Source: Pseudoalteromonas flavipulchra NCIMB 2033 = ATCC BAA-314 (GTDB lineage Bacteria; Pseudomonadota; Gammaproteobacteria; Enterobacterales; Alteromonadaceae). From it: a DNA stretch of 64,000 nt. Below the pieces are notes generated by a model. It was not told where the DNA came from. It worked only from the letters and a program-made list of their open reading frames with translations, and ran no database searches. This document shows positions 25,958-34,476 of this stretch, one piece after another (position 1 is the stretch's first letter; each line of letters starts with the position of its first letter). The translations under genes and the position numbers were made by a program. The stretch lies in assembly GCA_000814665.1 (NCBI GenBank), contig JWIH01000018.1:396550-460549 (forward strand). Direction: 5' to 3'.

Positions 25958-28753
25958 ATGTCGGAATTGTTTGTTCAAGCAGCGCTGAATACGCTTGCTC
26001 AAGAGCGTTACCAAATGATTTATGGTGATGCGCCGATGGAGCCCAAACTGGCACGGTTACTGGCCCTGAGTGATTTTGCCGAGCGTACACTTGCACGATT
26101 TCCTGAGTGGGGAGCTTGGCTGCTCGATGATACGCAGATGCAAATGCGCGACTGCCCTGATGTGTTTGACTTTGCCGCGCCATTAGTTGAAGAAAAACAA
26201 GCTTGGCAGCAGCTGCGTCACTATCGCTTAAAGTATTGGCTTAAAGTGATGTGGCTGGATTTGGTTGCAGGCAATGAGATTGATGACAGTATTCGCTATG
26301 TTTCGCAGCTGTCCGATACCTTGATTTCAAATGCTTATCAATGGGCGTACTTAAGCGTAGAAGCGCAATCAGGCTCACCAAAAGATGAGGCTGGTAACTC
26401 GATACCCATGACGGTATTGGGCATGGGAAAGCTTGGCGGTAAGGAGCTGAATTTTTCCTCTGATATCGATTTGATCTTTGCCTATCCACGAAGTGTCGAC
26501 ACATCCGGTGGCCGGCGTAGCATTGAGGCGCAAGTATTTTACACTCGAGTGGCACAAAAACTTATTTCAGCACTTAATCAAGTTACCATTGATGGCCAAG
26601 TATTCAGAGTCGATATGCGTTTAAGACCATTTGGGGACAGTGGTCCTTTGGTGATGAGCTATGCCGCGATGGAAGATTATTACCAAGATCAAGGTCGAGA
26701 ATGGGAGCGCTATGCGATGTTAAAGGCGCGGCCAATTGGTGAACCGTCGCTGTATTGGCAAGAGTTTTACGACTTAATCCGGCCGTTCGTCTATCGCCGT
26801 TATATCGACTTTTCTGTGATAGATTCACTGCGAAAGATGAAAAACATGATTGCCCAAGAGGTGAGACGCAAAGGCTTAACGAATAACATAAAGCTGGGCG
26901 CTGGTGGCATTCGAGAAGTAGAGTTTATTGTGCAGGCTTTGCAACTGATACGCGGCGGTCGCGAAACGCCATTACAAACCCCTTCATTGTTACAGGCGTT
27001 AGAAGAGCTTGAAACGCTTGAAATTGTCCCTATTGAGGTCAAAAACCGTCTGCATGAGAACTATTTAGTGCTGCGTAAAGTTGAGCAATATCTACAAGCA
27101 TTTGACGACAAACAAACGCAAACTTTACCCGACAACAACTTAGACTGTCTGCGCCTGAGCCACTTATTGCAATGTAACGATTACGCTGAAGTCGAGCAAA
27201 TGCTAAAGGTTGTGACGCAGCATATCCGGGCTGAGTTTAGTCAAGTCATTGGTGAACCGCCTGAAGAAGAATTAGATGAAGACGATAGCGCAGTTTATGC
27301 GTGGCAAACGGGAGAAATTGCTCAGCTGGGCCAGTGCCGAGCTGCGCCGTGTTTTGAGACTTGGCAAACTGACTTGATGGAGTTTAAACAAGGGCTAAGT
27401 AAAAAGCAGGCGGGCACTCGTGGTCGCGATATTCTTGATAAGTTAATGCCAGCCTTGCTACGAGAGCTCAGTAAACAAAACATGGAACCGGCACTTGCTC
27501 GCGTGCTCAGTGTGATCAATAAAGTAGCATCTCGCACTGCATATTTGGAGCTACTGTATGAAAATCACGGTGCATTGACTCAACTTATCAAGCTTTGTTG
27601 TCATAGCGCATGGATTGCTGAGCATATTGCGAAATACCCGATCCTTCTTGATGAGCTTATCGACCCGCAAACTCTCTATAAACCTTTGCCATTAACGGCC
27701 TATAAAAACGAGATCCAGCAAGCATTTTTGCGTATAGATGAGCAAGATGTTGAGCTACAGATGGAAGCGCTGCGACAATTTAAACAAACGCATCAGCTAA
27801 AAGTTGCGGCTGCAGACGCCACTGGCGTGTTGGATATTATGAAGGTGAGCGATCACTTAACTGCGCTTGCTGAGGCGATTATCGCAAAGGCCGTCGATAT
27901 TGCCTGGGGGCATATGGTGGCGCGTTTTGGTGCGCCTGAAGGTGCAACAATAGAAGAAAAAGGCTTTGCTGTAATAGCGTATGGTAAGGCGGGGGGGTAT
28001 GAGCTCGGTTACAACTCAGATCTAGACTTAGTGTTTGTGCATAATCGTGACGGAGAAAGCCAAACTCAGGGTGATAAACCTATCTCTTCAAGACAGTTTT
28101 ATATGAAGCTGGCACAGCGTTTAATGCATTTGTTCAATACCAAAACGCTCTCTGGCATGCTTTACGAATTAGATACTCGACTTCGCCCTGAAGGAAACTC
28201 GGGCTTACTCGCTATCAATCTAGAAAGTTTTTACCAATACCAGTTAGAACAAGCTTGGACATGGGAGCATCAGGCGCTAGTGAGAGCTCGTATGGTGTTA
28301 GGTGAGCCGAAAATGGCCGTACGATTTGATGAAATACGCCATGCAATACTAATGCAGCAGCGAGACGTGCCTAAACTAGCGGAAGATGTTCGCAATATGC
28401 GTGAAAAAATGCGAGCCCATCTTAACCAAGATAGTGACAGTCACATTGACTTAAAGCAGGGAATTGGCGGCATGACGGATATTGAATTTATCAGTCAGTA
28501 CATTGTGTTGCGATATAGCAGTCAGTATCCAGCACTTTGTACTTATCCAGATAATATACGTATTTTAGAGCAAGCGGGTGAAGTTGAAGTGATTGATGGG
28601 GATGAAATGAAGCACTTAATCTCTGCATATTGTTTGTTTAGAGATCAATACCATTTTAATAGCTTAAACCAATTAGGTAGGGTTGTTGGGCGTGAAGCGT
28701 TTGATCAACACGCACAACAAGTCGTTCAAATTTGGCAGCGGGTACTTGCTTAA
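25958..28753 (+). CDS. glnE: Glutamine synthetase adenylyltransferase/adenylyl-removing enzyme
   Basis: GlnE is bifunctional: it adenylylates and deadenylylates glutamine synthetase, tuning nitrogen assimilation under PII control. From ATG 25958 it has 931 residues; the preceding GTGGAG acts as the ribosome site, although GTG 25946 within it is also in frame. Two nucleotidyltransferase domains are visible: the N-terminal deadenylylase core GMGKLGGKELNFSSDIDLIF and the C-terminal adenylylase core AYGKAGGYELGYNSDLDLVF. The second has Ala where Leu is common, next to a run of seven G bases (27991-27997). Its 3' end overlaps the convergent neighbour by four bases. Confidence 0.95.
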   Translation: MSELFVQAALNTLAQERYQMIYGDAPMEPKLARLLALSDFAERTLARFPEWGAWLLDDTQMQMRDCPDVFDFAAPLVEEKQAWQQLRHYRLKYWLKVMWLDLVAGNEIDDSIRYVSQLSDTLISNAYQWAYLSVEAQSGSPKDEAGNSIPMTVLGMGKLGGKELNFSSDIDLIFAYPRSVDTSGGRRSIEAQVFYTRVAQKLISALNQVTIDGQVFRVDMRLRPFGDSGPLVMSYAAMEDYYQDQGREWERYAMLKARPIGEPSLYWQEFYDLIRPFVYRRYIDFSVIDSLRKMKNMIAQEVRRKGLTNNIKLGAGGIREVEFIVQALQLIRGGRETPLQTPSLLQALEELETLEIVPIEVKNRLHENYLVLRKVEQYLQAFDDKQTQTLPDNNLDCLRLSHLLQCNDYAEVEQMLKVVTQHIRAEFSQVIGEPPEEELDEDDSAVYAWQTGEIAQLGQCRAAPCFETWQTDLMEFKQGLSKKQAGTRGRDILDKLMPALLRELSKQNMEPALARVLSVINKVASRTAYLELLYENHGALTQLIKLCCHSAWIAEHIAKYPILLDELIDPQTLYKPLPLTAYKNEIQQAFLRIDEQDVELQMEALRQFKQTHQLKVAAADATGVLDIMKVSDHLTALAEAIIAKAVDIAWGHMVARFGAPEGATIEEKGFAVIAYGKAGGYELGYNSDLDLVFVHNRDGESQTQGDKPISSRQFYMKLAQRLMHLFNTKTLSGMLYELDTRLRPEGNSGLLAINLESFYQYQLEQAWTWEHQALVRARMVLGEPKMAVRFDEIRHAILMQQRDVPKLAEDVRNMREKMRAHLNQDSDSHIDLKQGIGGMTDIEFISQYIVLRYSSQYPALCTYPDNIRILEQAGEVEVIDGDEMKHLISAYCLFRDQYHFNSLNQLGRVVGREAFDQHAQQVVQIWQRVLA

Positions 28754-29358
28754 CCCGCTAGCTTACGGCAGTTTTCACGTACATAGATTGGTGGGTTTTC
28801 GGTGATAACCGCAGCACGCTCTCGCGGACAGAAAAATGTATAGACTTGAAATTCAAAGTCGTCATTTATCGCCGTTCCAACCTGATAGAGTGCAGAAACA
28901 AAGTCGGTATCAAGACGGAAGTTGTATTTCACCACATAATCACGCTCTAGATACCAGAACAGTTCCACACCTTCTTCTTTGGCTTGCTTGGTAAGCACAT
29001 CTTTTAAAGTATCGCCTGTATCAAAGCGTCTTGGTTGTTTTTCACCGGTCCATTTAGGGTTAGATGGCTTAACAGCAAGCGCTCTTTGCGCGAGTGCGTC
29101 ATCAAGCGGATAGGTGGGCTTGCCGAGCGTGATAACGTACTTTTCACGATCAGTATCACGATTGCTCATGCTATTTCTAAAGCTTTCGTAAAATTGCGAC
29201 AGGCCTTGCGCTGCAACATTGGTGGTTTCCCTAAAGTTCATGTCTTTAGAGGCACCAAAAAGAAAATAGTAGGCAGCCCAAATGAGTAACACACCTAGTG
29301 ATAGGTGTTTAGTCCAAAACCAGATTGACGATAATTTATTTTTTTTCTTCTTAGCCAT
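28750..29358 (-). CDS. Membrane-anchored protein with TcpQ-like C-terminus
   Basis: A 202-residue protein with a lysine-rich start (MAKKKKNKLSS), one membrane helix at about 13-31 and an extracytoplasmic part. The last 100 residues, including DTLKDVLTKQAKEEGVELFWY and DFVSALYQVGTAI, resemble the TcpQ/PilL C-terminal domain found in envelope and pilus-assembly proteins. This similarity was judged by eye and is moderate. It is transcribed in the direction of glnE (tail-to-tail overlap of four bases) and follows the acyltransferase gene by 26 bases. Role unknown; an envelope stabilising function is a guess. Confidence 0.6.
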   Translation of the reverse strand: MAKKKKNKLSSIWFWTKHLSLGVLLIWAAYYFLFGASKDMNFRETTNVAAQGLSQFYESFRNSMSNRDTDREKYVITLGKPTYPLDDALAQRALAVKPSNPKWTGEKQPRRFDTGDTLKDVLTKQAKEEGVELFWYLERDYVVKYNFRLDTDFVSALYQVGTAINDDFEFQVYTFFCPRERAAVITENPPIYVRENCRKLAG

Positions 29359-29384
29359 TTCAAACTACTCCAAGACTCTAGGCC

Positions 29385-30308
29385 CTAATAAAACGAAGGT
29401 GCCTTTTCATCAGGTCGCGTTTTAAAGCGACGATGCACCCACATATATTGATCCGGCGCACAATTGATTGCTTGCTCCATTCTCTCGTTGACGCGAGTCA
29501 CATCTGCAAGATCATTGCCACTTGGGAATGATTCTAAAATAGGTTGTATATCTAAATGATACATCCCTTTTGCATCTCTCGTACAGTGTAAGCTTAAAGT
29601 CTCAGCCTTTTTGCTAGCAGAAAATAATAAAGTACCAGTTGTTGTTGCAGCATCAGGAACCGCAAAGAAAGGTGCGAACTCGCAGCGCTTGCGGCCATAA
29701 TCTTGATCAGGCAGGTAATAACAAACGCGTTTGCTCGAGAGCGTTTTCAATAAGCCTTTAACGTCTCGCTTGGTGACTAGATACTCATTTGAGCGCAGTC
29801 GCCCACGGGTCATAAAAAACTCCATAAGTGGATTATTGTGTGGGCGATAAAAGCCAACACCTTGCACTTTAGTGCCTAGCACTCGGCTTGCCATCTCAAG
29901 ATGCAACATATGGGGAACCAGCATAAGTACCCCTTTTCCTTGCTTTTGCACGGCTTCAATATGCTCTAGCCCTTTAATCGAGCCCACCACCTGATTGATG
30001 CGCCACTCTGGCCACCACCATGCCATCCCCGTTTCAAGTGTTGCTATGCCGGTATTTTCCATATTTTTTAGTAGCATAGCTTTATGCTCTGCTTCACTTA
30101 GGTGTGGAAAGCAAAGTTTCAAATTGACATCAGCAATATGACGGCGACGTTTCATATATTTATGGACTAGGCGTCCAAGCCCTCTACCCAGTGCAAATTG
30201 AACACCTTGCGGGAGCCATGAGATTAAATACAGGGCGAAAACACCAAGCCAAGTCAGCCAAAATTTAGGTGCTAAGAATGACCATTTGAAAGGTGAGTGA
30301 GTAACCAA
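29385..30308 (-). CDS. lpxL: Lipid A late acyltransferase, LpxL/LpxP family
   Basis: Inner-membrane acyltransferase that adds a secondary acyl chain to Kdo2-lipid IVA. The 307-residue protein has an N-terminal membrane anchor (about 13-35), the catalytic H-x4-E motif as HMLHLE in LVPHMLHLEMASRVLG, GFYRPHNNPLMEFF, and YYLPDQDYG, all typical of LpxL rather than LpxM. Whether it transfers laurate or palmitoleate cannot be told from sequence. It is encoded downstream of the tolC terminator region and upstream of the TcpQ-like gene; together with lptFG it reflects LPS assembly. Confidence 0.9.
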   Translation of the reverse strand: MVTHSPFKWSFLAPKFWLTWLGVFALYLISWLPQGVQFALGRGLGRLVHKYMKRRRHIADVNLKLCFPHLSEAEHKAMLLKNMENTGIATLETGMAWWWPEWRINQVVGSIKGLEHIEAVQKQGKGVLMLVPHMLHLEMASRVLGTKVQGVGFYRPHNNPLMEFFMTRGRLRSNEYLVTKRDVKGLLKTLSSKRVCYYLPDQDYGRKRCEFAPFFAVPDAATTTGTLLFSASKKAETLSLHCTRDAKGMYHLDIQPILESFPSGNDLADVTRVNERMEQAINCAPDQYMWVHRRFKTRPDEKAPSFY

Positions 30309-30367
30309 AGTAATATACCTAAGACTTAATTGAAGCGGCTAGTTTATCTATATTGCTGTAAAAATAC

Positions 30368-30392
30368 AAAAAGCCAGCATAGCTGGCCTTTT
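30368..30392 (-). terminator. tolC terminator
   Basis: On the minus strand, AAAAGGCCAGCTATGCTGGC is followed by TTTTTG, a compact GC-rich stem with T-run located just beyond the tolC stop at 30414. Confidence 0.85.
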
Positions 30393-30413
30393 CAGAGGTG
30401 ATAATCGAAGTAC

Positions 30414-31760
30414 TTAGCCTTCAATTAAACCTTGGTTGATTGCTTCAAGATCGGTACGAGATAGTGTACCTGCAGCTTGTTTTAAACGCAGCGACGAAAG
30501 TACATAGCGATAACGAATATCAGCTAAGTTACGTTTCGCATTATACAGGTTTTGCGTGCTGACTAGTACGTCCACGATGGTACGAGTACCTACATCAAAG
30601 CCCGCTTCAGTTGCTTGTAACGCACTTTCTGCTGAAACAACCGCTTGCTCTAGCGCACGGTAAGTTGCAACGTCTGAAACCACTTGGTTATAAGATGTGA
30701 TCACTGAGCGTGTCATGTTACGCATTGCCGCTTCCATATCTTCGCTGCTAGCAACAAAGTTTGCGCGAGCTTGATCGGTCGCCGCAACGGTTTGACCACC
30801 AGTATAAATTGGTACGTCTAACGTTAAACCTACCGAAGTTCTGTCGCTACGTGGAGCATGTTGTCTACCTGCACTGTCAGCTAAAGAATCAGAATAAGTA
30901 GCATTTAAGTTTAGTGTTGGGTAGTGTCCAGCTTTAGCTAAATCAATTTGATCTTTTGCGATGTCTACCGCGGATTTTGCGACTTGAAGGTCTAAGTTCT
31001 TCGCTTTTGCAATCTCGATAAAATCATTGGTATTTTGCGTAGGCTTAACTGTTGAGAAGGTTTCAGTATTTAACTTATCTAGCTTAGCGTGATACTTACC
31101 CGTAATTGTACGTAATGTTTCACGTGCTGTTTCAACCGCATTACCTGCTATGATTTCGTCTGCAACTGCACGGTCAAATTGCGCTCTTGCTTCATGCACG
31201 TCTGTAATTGCAGTTAAACCTACTTCGTAGCGCTGTTTAGTTTGCTCTAGTTGACGTTCAATAGCGCGCTTCTCGGCTTGTACAAACTCTAGGCTATCTA
31301 ACGCGCTTAGCACATTAAAGTAACCTTCAGCAATACGGACAATCAAAGTTTGCTTTTGCTGCTCATATTGAGTCGATGCTTGCATTGCACGTTTTTCAGC
31401 AATTGAAAGACCCTGCCAAGATGCCATATTAAAAATGGTTTGGTTTAGGGTAATTGAACGCTGAAAGGTGTCAGTGTCAGACTCAAACATGGTATAGCCT
31501 GTTGAGTCATTTTGCTGGCTCGATGGACCTTCAGAGTTTACGTCTGTGTAACTCATTTGAAAACCAAGCTGAGGCAGCAATACGCCTAACGCTTGGTCTT
31601 GTGCATATTTTTGCGCATCAGCCTGCGCTTTAGCCTTTAATACGGTAGGATCGTTAGCCGTTGCAATGTCGTATACTTGCAGTAGGTCTTCCGCGTGGGA
31701 CAGGCTGCTTGAAAGTGCGCACGACAACCCAACAACTAATGATAGTAGAGTTTTTTTCAT
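30414..31760 (-). CDS. tolC: TolC-type outer-membrane channel
   Basis: TolC is the trimeric outer-membrane duct for type I secretion and tripartite efflux pumps. The 448-residue precursor has a signal peptide (MKKTLLSLVVGLSCALSSSLSHA) and two related halves of coiled-coil and beta-strand segments, with LNQTIFNMASWQGL in the first and LDVPIYTGGQTVAATDQA in the second, and GFDVGTRTIVDVLVSTQNLY, a TolC hallmark. No partner pump genes are present. It diverges from nudF, the same arrangement as in E. coli. Confidence 0.94.
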   Translation of the reverse strand: MKKTLLSLVVGLSCALSSSLSHAEDLLQVYDIATANDPTVLKAKAQADAQKYAQDQALGVLLPQLGFQMSYTDVNSEGPSSQQNDSTGYTMFESDTDTFQRSITLNQTIFNMASWQGLSIAEKRAMQASTQYEQQKQTLIVRIAEGYFNVLSALDSLEFVQAEKRAIERQLEQTKQRYEVGLTAITDVHEARAQFDRAVADEIIAGNAVETARETLRTITGKYHAKLDKLNTETFSTVKPTQNTNDFIEIAKAKNLDLQVAKSAVDIAKDQIDLAKAGHYPTLNLNATYSDSLADSAGRQHAPRSDRTSVGLTLDVPIYTGGQTVAATDQARANFVASSEDMEAAMRNMTRSVITSYNQVVSDVATYRALEQAVVSAESALQATEAGFDVGTRTIVDVLVSTQNLYNAKRNLADIRYRYVLSSLRLKQAAGTLSRTDLEAINQGLIEG

Positions 31761-32007
31761 TTTTCGCTCAGTCCTTAGACAATTTTTATACTGTCAGCAT
31801 GTTACCCTGTTTTTGCGGCCCAATTAAAGACCAAATGCGTAAAACATCGCCAACAAGTGTAACAGAATATATTAATACCACTTGGGTATTGTAAAGTGGA
31901 AAAAGTTAAAGGTAAACGACTTCGTTTACTTATTCAGGTATGACCCTACTATAAGGGCGATTGGTTAGCTTTTAAACCGTTGCTATTAAAAAATACAGGA
32001 TTATTTT

Positions 32008-32610
32008 ATGAAACCTTTGAGTCAGTTTAACAAAGTCGACGTCAATGTTTCTTCAACAGAAACAATCTTCAATGGTTTTTTCACCATTCACAAGTACCAA
32101 TTTACTCACGCCTTATTTAATGGTGGGGTATCAGAGCCGATAACTCGCGAGATATTAGAGCGTGGTCATGCGGTTGCAATATTGCCGTACGATCCTGTTA
32201 CAGACAGCGTGTTGCTTATTGAGCAAATTCGCATAGGGGCGTTGGCTTCAAAACACTCTCCTTGGCTTTTGGAATGCATTGCAGGAATGGCAGAAGGGAG
32301 CGAAGATTATGAGAGTGTAGCAAGAAAAGAAGCTAAAGAAGAAGCTGGACTTGAGCTTGATAAGCTCATTTATATGCGCTCTTATTTATCAAGTCCAGGT
32401 GGTACAACAGAGCGACTATATCTGTATTTAGCGCTTGCTGATTTATCTGAAGCGGGTGGGGTTTATGGATTGGCTGAAGAAGGTGAAGATATCAAAGTGC
32501 ATGTGATGCCACTTGATGAAGCCCTTGCACGCCTTGATAATGAGGAAATCGATAACGCTGCCACTGTTATTAGTCTACAATGGTTGGCATTAAATAAAGC
32601 GCGGATATAG
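32008..32610 (+). CDS. nudF: ADP-ribose pyrophosphatase
   Basis: A Nudix hydrolase that splits ADP-ribose into AMP and ribose 5-phosphate. The 200 residues include a Nudix box, G-x5-E-x7-KE-x2-EE-x-GL, read as GMAEGSEDYESVAR then KEAKEEAGL; the usual Arg before the first catalytic Glu is Lys here, a conservative change. The start of YQFTHALFNGGVS is typical of NudF. It opens a plus-strand run nudF-yqiB-cpdA-yqiA-parE that matches E. coli. Confidence 0.93.
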   Translation: MKPLSQFNKVDVNVSSTETIFNGFFTIHKYQFTHALFNGGVSEPITREILERGHAVAILPYDPVTDSVLLIEQIRIGALASKHSPWLLECIAGMAEGSEDYESVARKEAKEEAGLELDKLIYMRSYLSSPGGTTERLYLYLALADLSEAGGVYGLAEEGEDIKVHVMPLDEALARLDNEEIDNAATVISLQWLALNKARI

Positions 32611-32632
32611 AAGCAGTTTAGGAGTCGTATTT

Positions 32633-33088
32633 TTGTCACAAGTGCTGAGTTCAAAGCAGTATATTCAATCTCTGCCCCGTTACATCACGCTGTGCGAACG
32701 TAATTATTTACGGGCGCTAAAATTGCTACCTGAAGAAGTGGTCGGCGAAAGCCGAGTGATTGACTTAGCCTCTGCACGCTACTGTTTGAGCGTCGCTGGG
32801 GTCAGTAAATACACAACGGACATTCACATCGAGCAGATGGCGACGATAAGCGCCCATCTGCCACACTTTTCGTTGTCTGTGCGCCTCTACCATGATGCTA
32901 AAGTGGCTGAAGTAATTCACCGTGATTATCATCGTCGAATAAAGCCATCCTATGGTTACCCAAATCCTGATATGCACCAAAAAGATGAAAAGTATCAAAT
33001 AAATGCGTTTTTAGCTGATTGGCTTATGGTGTGTTTAGAAAAAGGCCGCGTACATTTAAACTGGGATGTAAACAATGGCTTGGTTTGA
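32633..33088 (+). CDS. yqiB: DUF1249 protein YqiB
   Basis: A 151-residue cytosolic protein of unknown function, conserved between nudF and cpdA. Diagnostic segments are SLPRYITLCERNYLRALKLL and YGYPNPDMHQKDEKYQ. The start is TTG at 32633 with AGGAGTCGTATTT upstream; no nearby ATG would preserve the conserved N-terminus. Its last 14 bases overlap the cpdA start. Confidence 0.9.
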   Translation: MSQVLSSKQYIQSLPRYITLCERNYLRALKLLPEEVVGESRVIDLASARYCLSVAGVSKYTTDIHIEQMATISAHLPHFSLSVRLYHDAKVAEVIHRDYHRRIKPSYGYPNPDMHQKDEKYQINAFLADWLMVCLEKGRVHLNWDVNNGLV

Positions 33089-33851
33089 TCTTGAGCTGCA
33101 ACTCGATAAATCGCAAATTCGTATTGGCCATTTTACGGATTGTCATTTGTTTGCCATGCCCTCTGGGGAATATTTTGCGGTAAATACCGCCGCTAACCTT
33201 GAACGCACTCTCGCCGCGATGGCAAAAGAGCATTTTGATTGTGTGGTGTTTGGCGGTGATTTAACACAAGATCACAGTGCGGCTTCTTATCATGAGTTTG
33301 CCCGTTTAGTGAGTGAGAGTGAGTTGCAATGCCCTGTGCTTTGGGTGCCGGGTAACCACGACGAGCTAGCGTTACTTGAAGAAATAAGTGCTGGGCAAAT
33401 CGTTCGTCATAAGCGCATCTCAGGTCCATTTGGTCAGGTGCTACTGTTAAACTCAAAAGGTGAAACACCCGCAGGATGGTGCGCTAAGTCACATTTAGAG
33501 ATGCTCAAAAACAAGCTTAACAATAGTATCAACGACAATACGATTGTTTTTGCTCACCACCATCCTAGGCCGATAGATGGCTATTTAGATAAACATATGC
33601 TCGAAAATGGTCCTGCACTGTTAAACTTGCTGGTGGACTCAGAGCAAGTCTTAGGGCTATTTCATGGTCATGTGCACAATGAATATCAACAACAATTTCG
33701 CACTTTGCCTATCTATGCGACGCCTGCAACATCAATCCAATTTGAAAAGCACACAAAGGACTGGTGTCAGTCTGATTTGGGTCCCGCTTATCGTGTCATC
33801 GTATTTAGTAAAAGCGCTATAACAACAGAGGTAAAATGGCTCGGAAAGTAG
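33075..33851 (+). CDS. cpdA: 3',5'-cAMP phosphodiesterase
   Basis: CpdA hydrolyses cAMP to AMP and so lowers CRP activity. The 258-residue protein is a class III metallophosphoesterase with the full set of metal-binding blocks: GHFTDCHLF, FGGDLTQD, VPGNHDE, AHHHPRPID and FHGHVHNE. It overlaps yqiB by 14 bases and yqiA by 16, so translation in this run is likely coupled. It would connect to any cAMP-CRP regulation; the Crp-like protein encoded at 40870 is a different family member. Confidence 0.94.
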   Translation: MAWFDLELQLDKSQIRIGHFTDCHLFAMPSGEYFAVNTAANLERTLAAMAKEHFDCVVFGGDLTQDHSAASYHEFARLVSESELQCPVLWVPGNHDELALLEEISAGQIVRHKRISGPFGQVLLLNSKGETPAGWCAKSHLEMLKNKLNNSINDNTIVFAHHHPRPIDGYLDKHMLENGPALLNLLVDSEQVLGLFHGHVHNEYQQQFRTLPIYATPATSIQFEKHTKDWCQSDLGPAYRVIVFSKSAITTEVKWLGK

Positions 33852-34399
33852 TTTATATACACGGCTTTAATAGCTCAGAGCTATCCTATAAAGCAACGGC
33901 ATTTGGTGAATATATGATGGATAAACAAACGCCATACTTTGTCCCAAGGCTGCATTATGATCCGAGGGTCGCATTGGCACAGTTGGATAGCGTCATTGAT
34001 TCTGATACTGTGTTATTAGGTAGCTCGTTAGGCGGCTATTACGCCACCTACTTTTCACAACATCTTGGCTGTAAAGCGGTGGTGATAAATCCTGCAGTTA
34101 GGCCTTTTTCATTATTAAATGACTACCTTGGACCACAATACAATCCTTATCAGGATTGTCATTATGAGCTGCTGCATGAGCATATTGATGCGTTAAAATC
34201 CATGTATGTCGAGCAGCTTAGTAATCCAGAAAACTTGCTATTATTGCAACAAACGGGCGACGAGGTGCTGCCTTTTGAAGAGGCGGTGCGTTATTATAGT
34301 CATTGTCGTCAAATTATTGAGTTTGGTGGGGATCATAGCTTTGTTGAATTTCCACGCTATTTTGACACCATCACCAAATTTTTAACTATCAAAAATTAG
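33836..34399 (+). CDS. yqiA: YqiA family esterase
   Basis: A small alpha/beta-hydrolase (187 residues) with esterase activity reported for E. coli YqiA; the natural substrate is unknown. The oxyanion segment VYIHGFNSSELSYKA, nucleophile elbow GSSLGGYYAT with Ser in G-S-S-L-G, acidic QQTGDEVLPFEEA and catalytic His in GGDHSFVEF are all visible. The ATG at 33836 lies within the end of cpdA. Confidence 0.93.
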   Translation: MARKVVYIHGFNSSELSYKATAFGEYMMDKQTPYFVPRLHYDPRVALAQLDSVIDSDTVLLGSSLGGYYATYFSQHLGCKAVVINPAVRPFSLLNDYLGPQYNPYQDCHYELLHEHIDALKSMYVEQLSNPENLLLLQQTGDEVLPFEEAVRYYSHCRQIIEFGGDHSFVEFPRYFDTITKFLTIKN

Positions 34400-34476
34400 A
34401 ATTTATGCACAAAGCTCTGCTCAAAACTGTACGTTGTGCATATACTAGCGGATAAAAAGATAACTAGAACTAGCCT

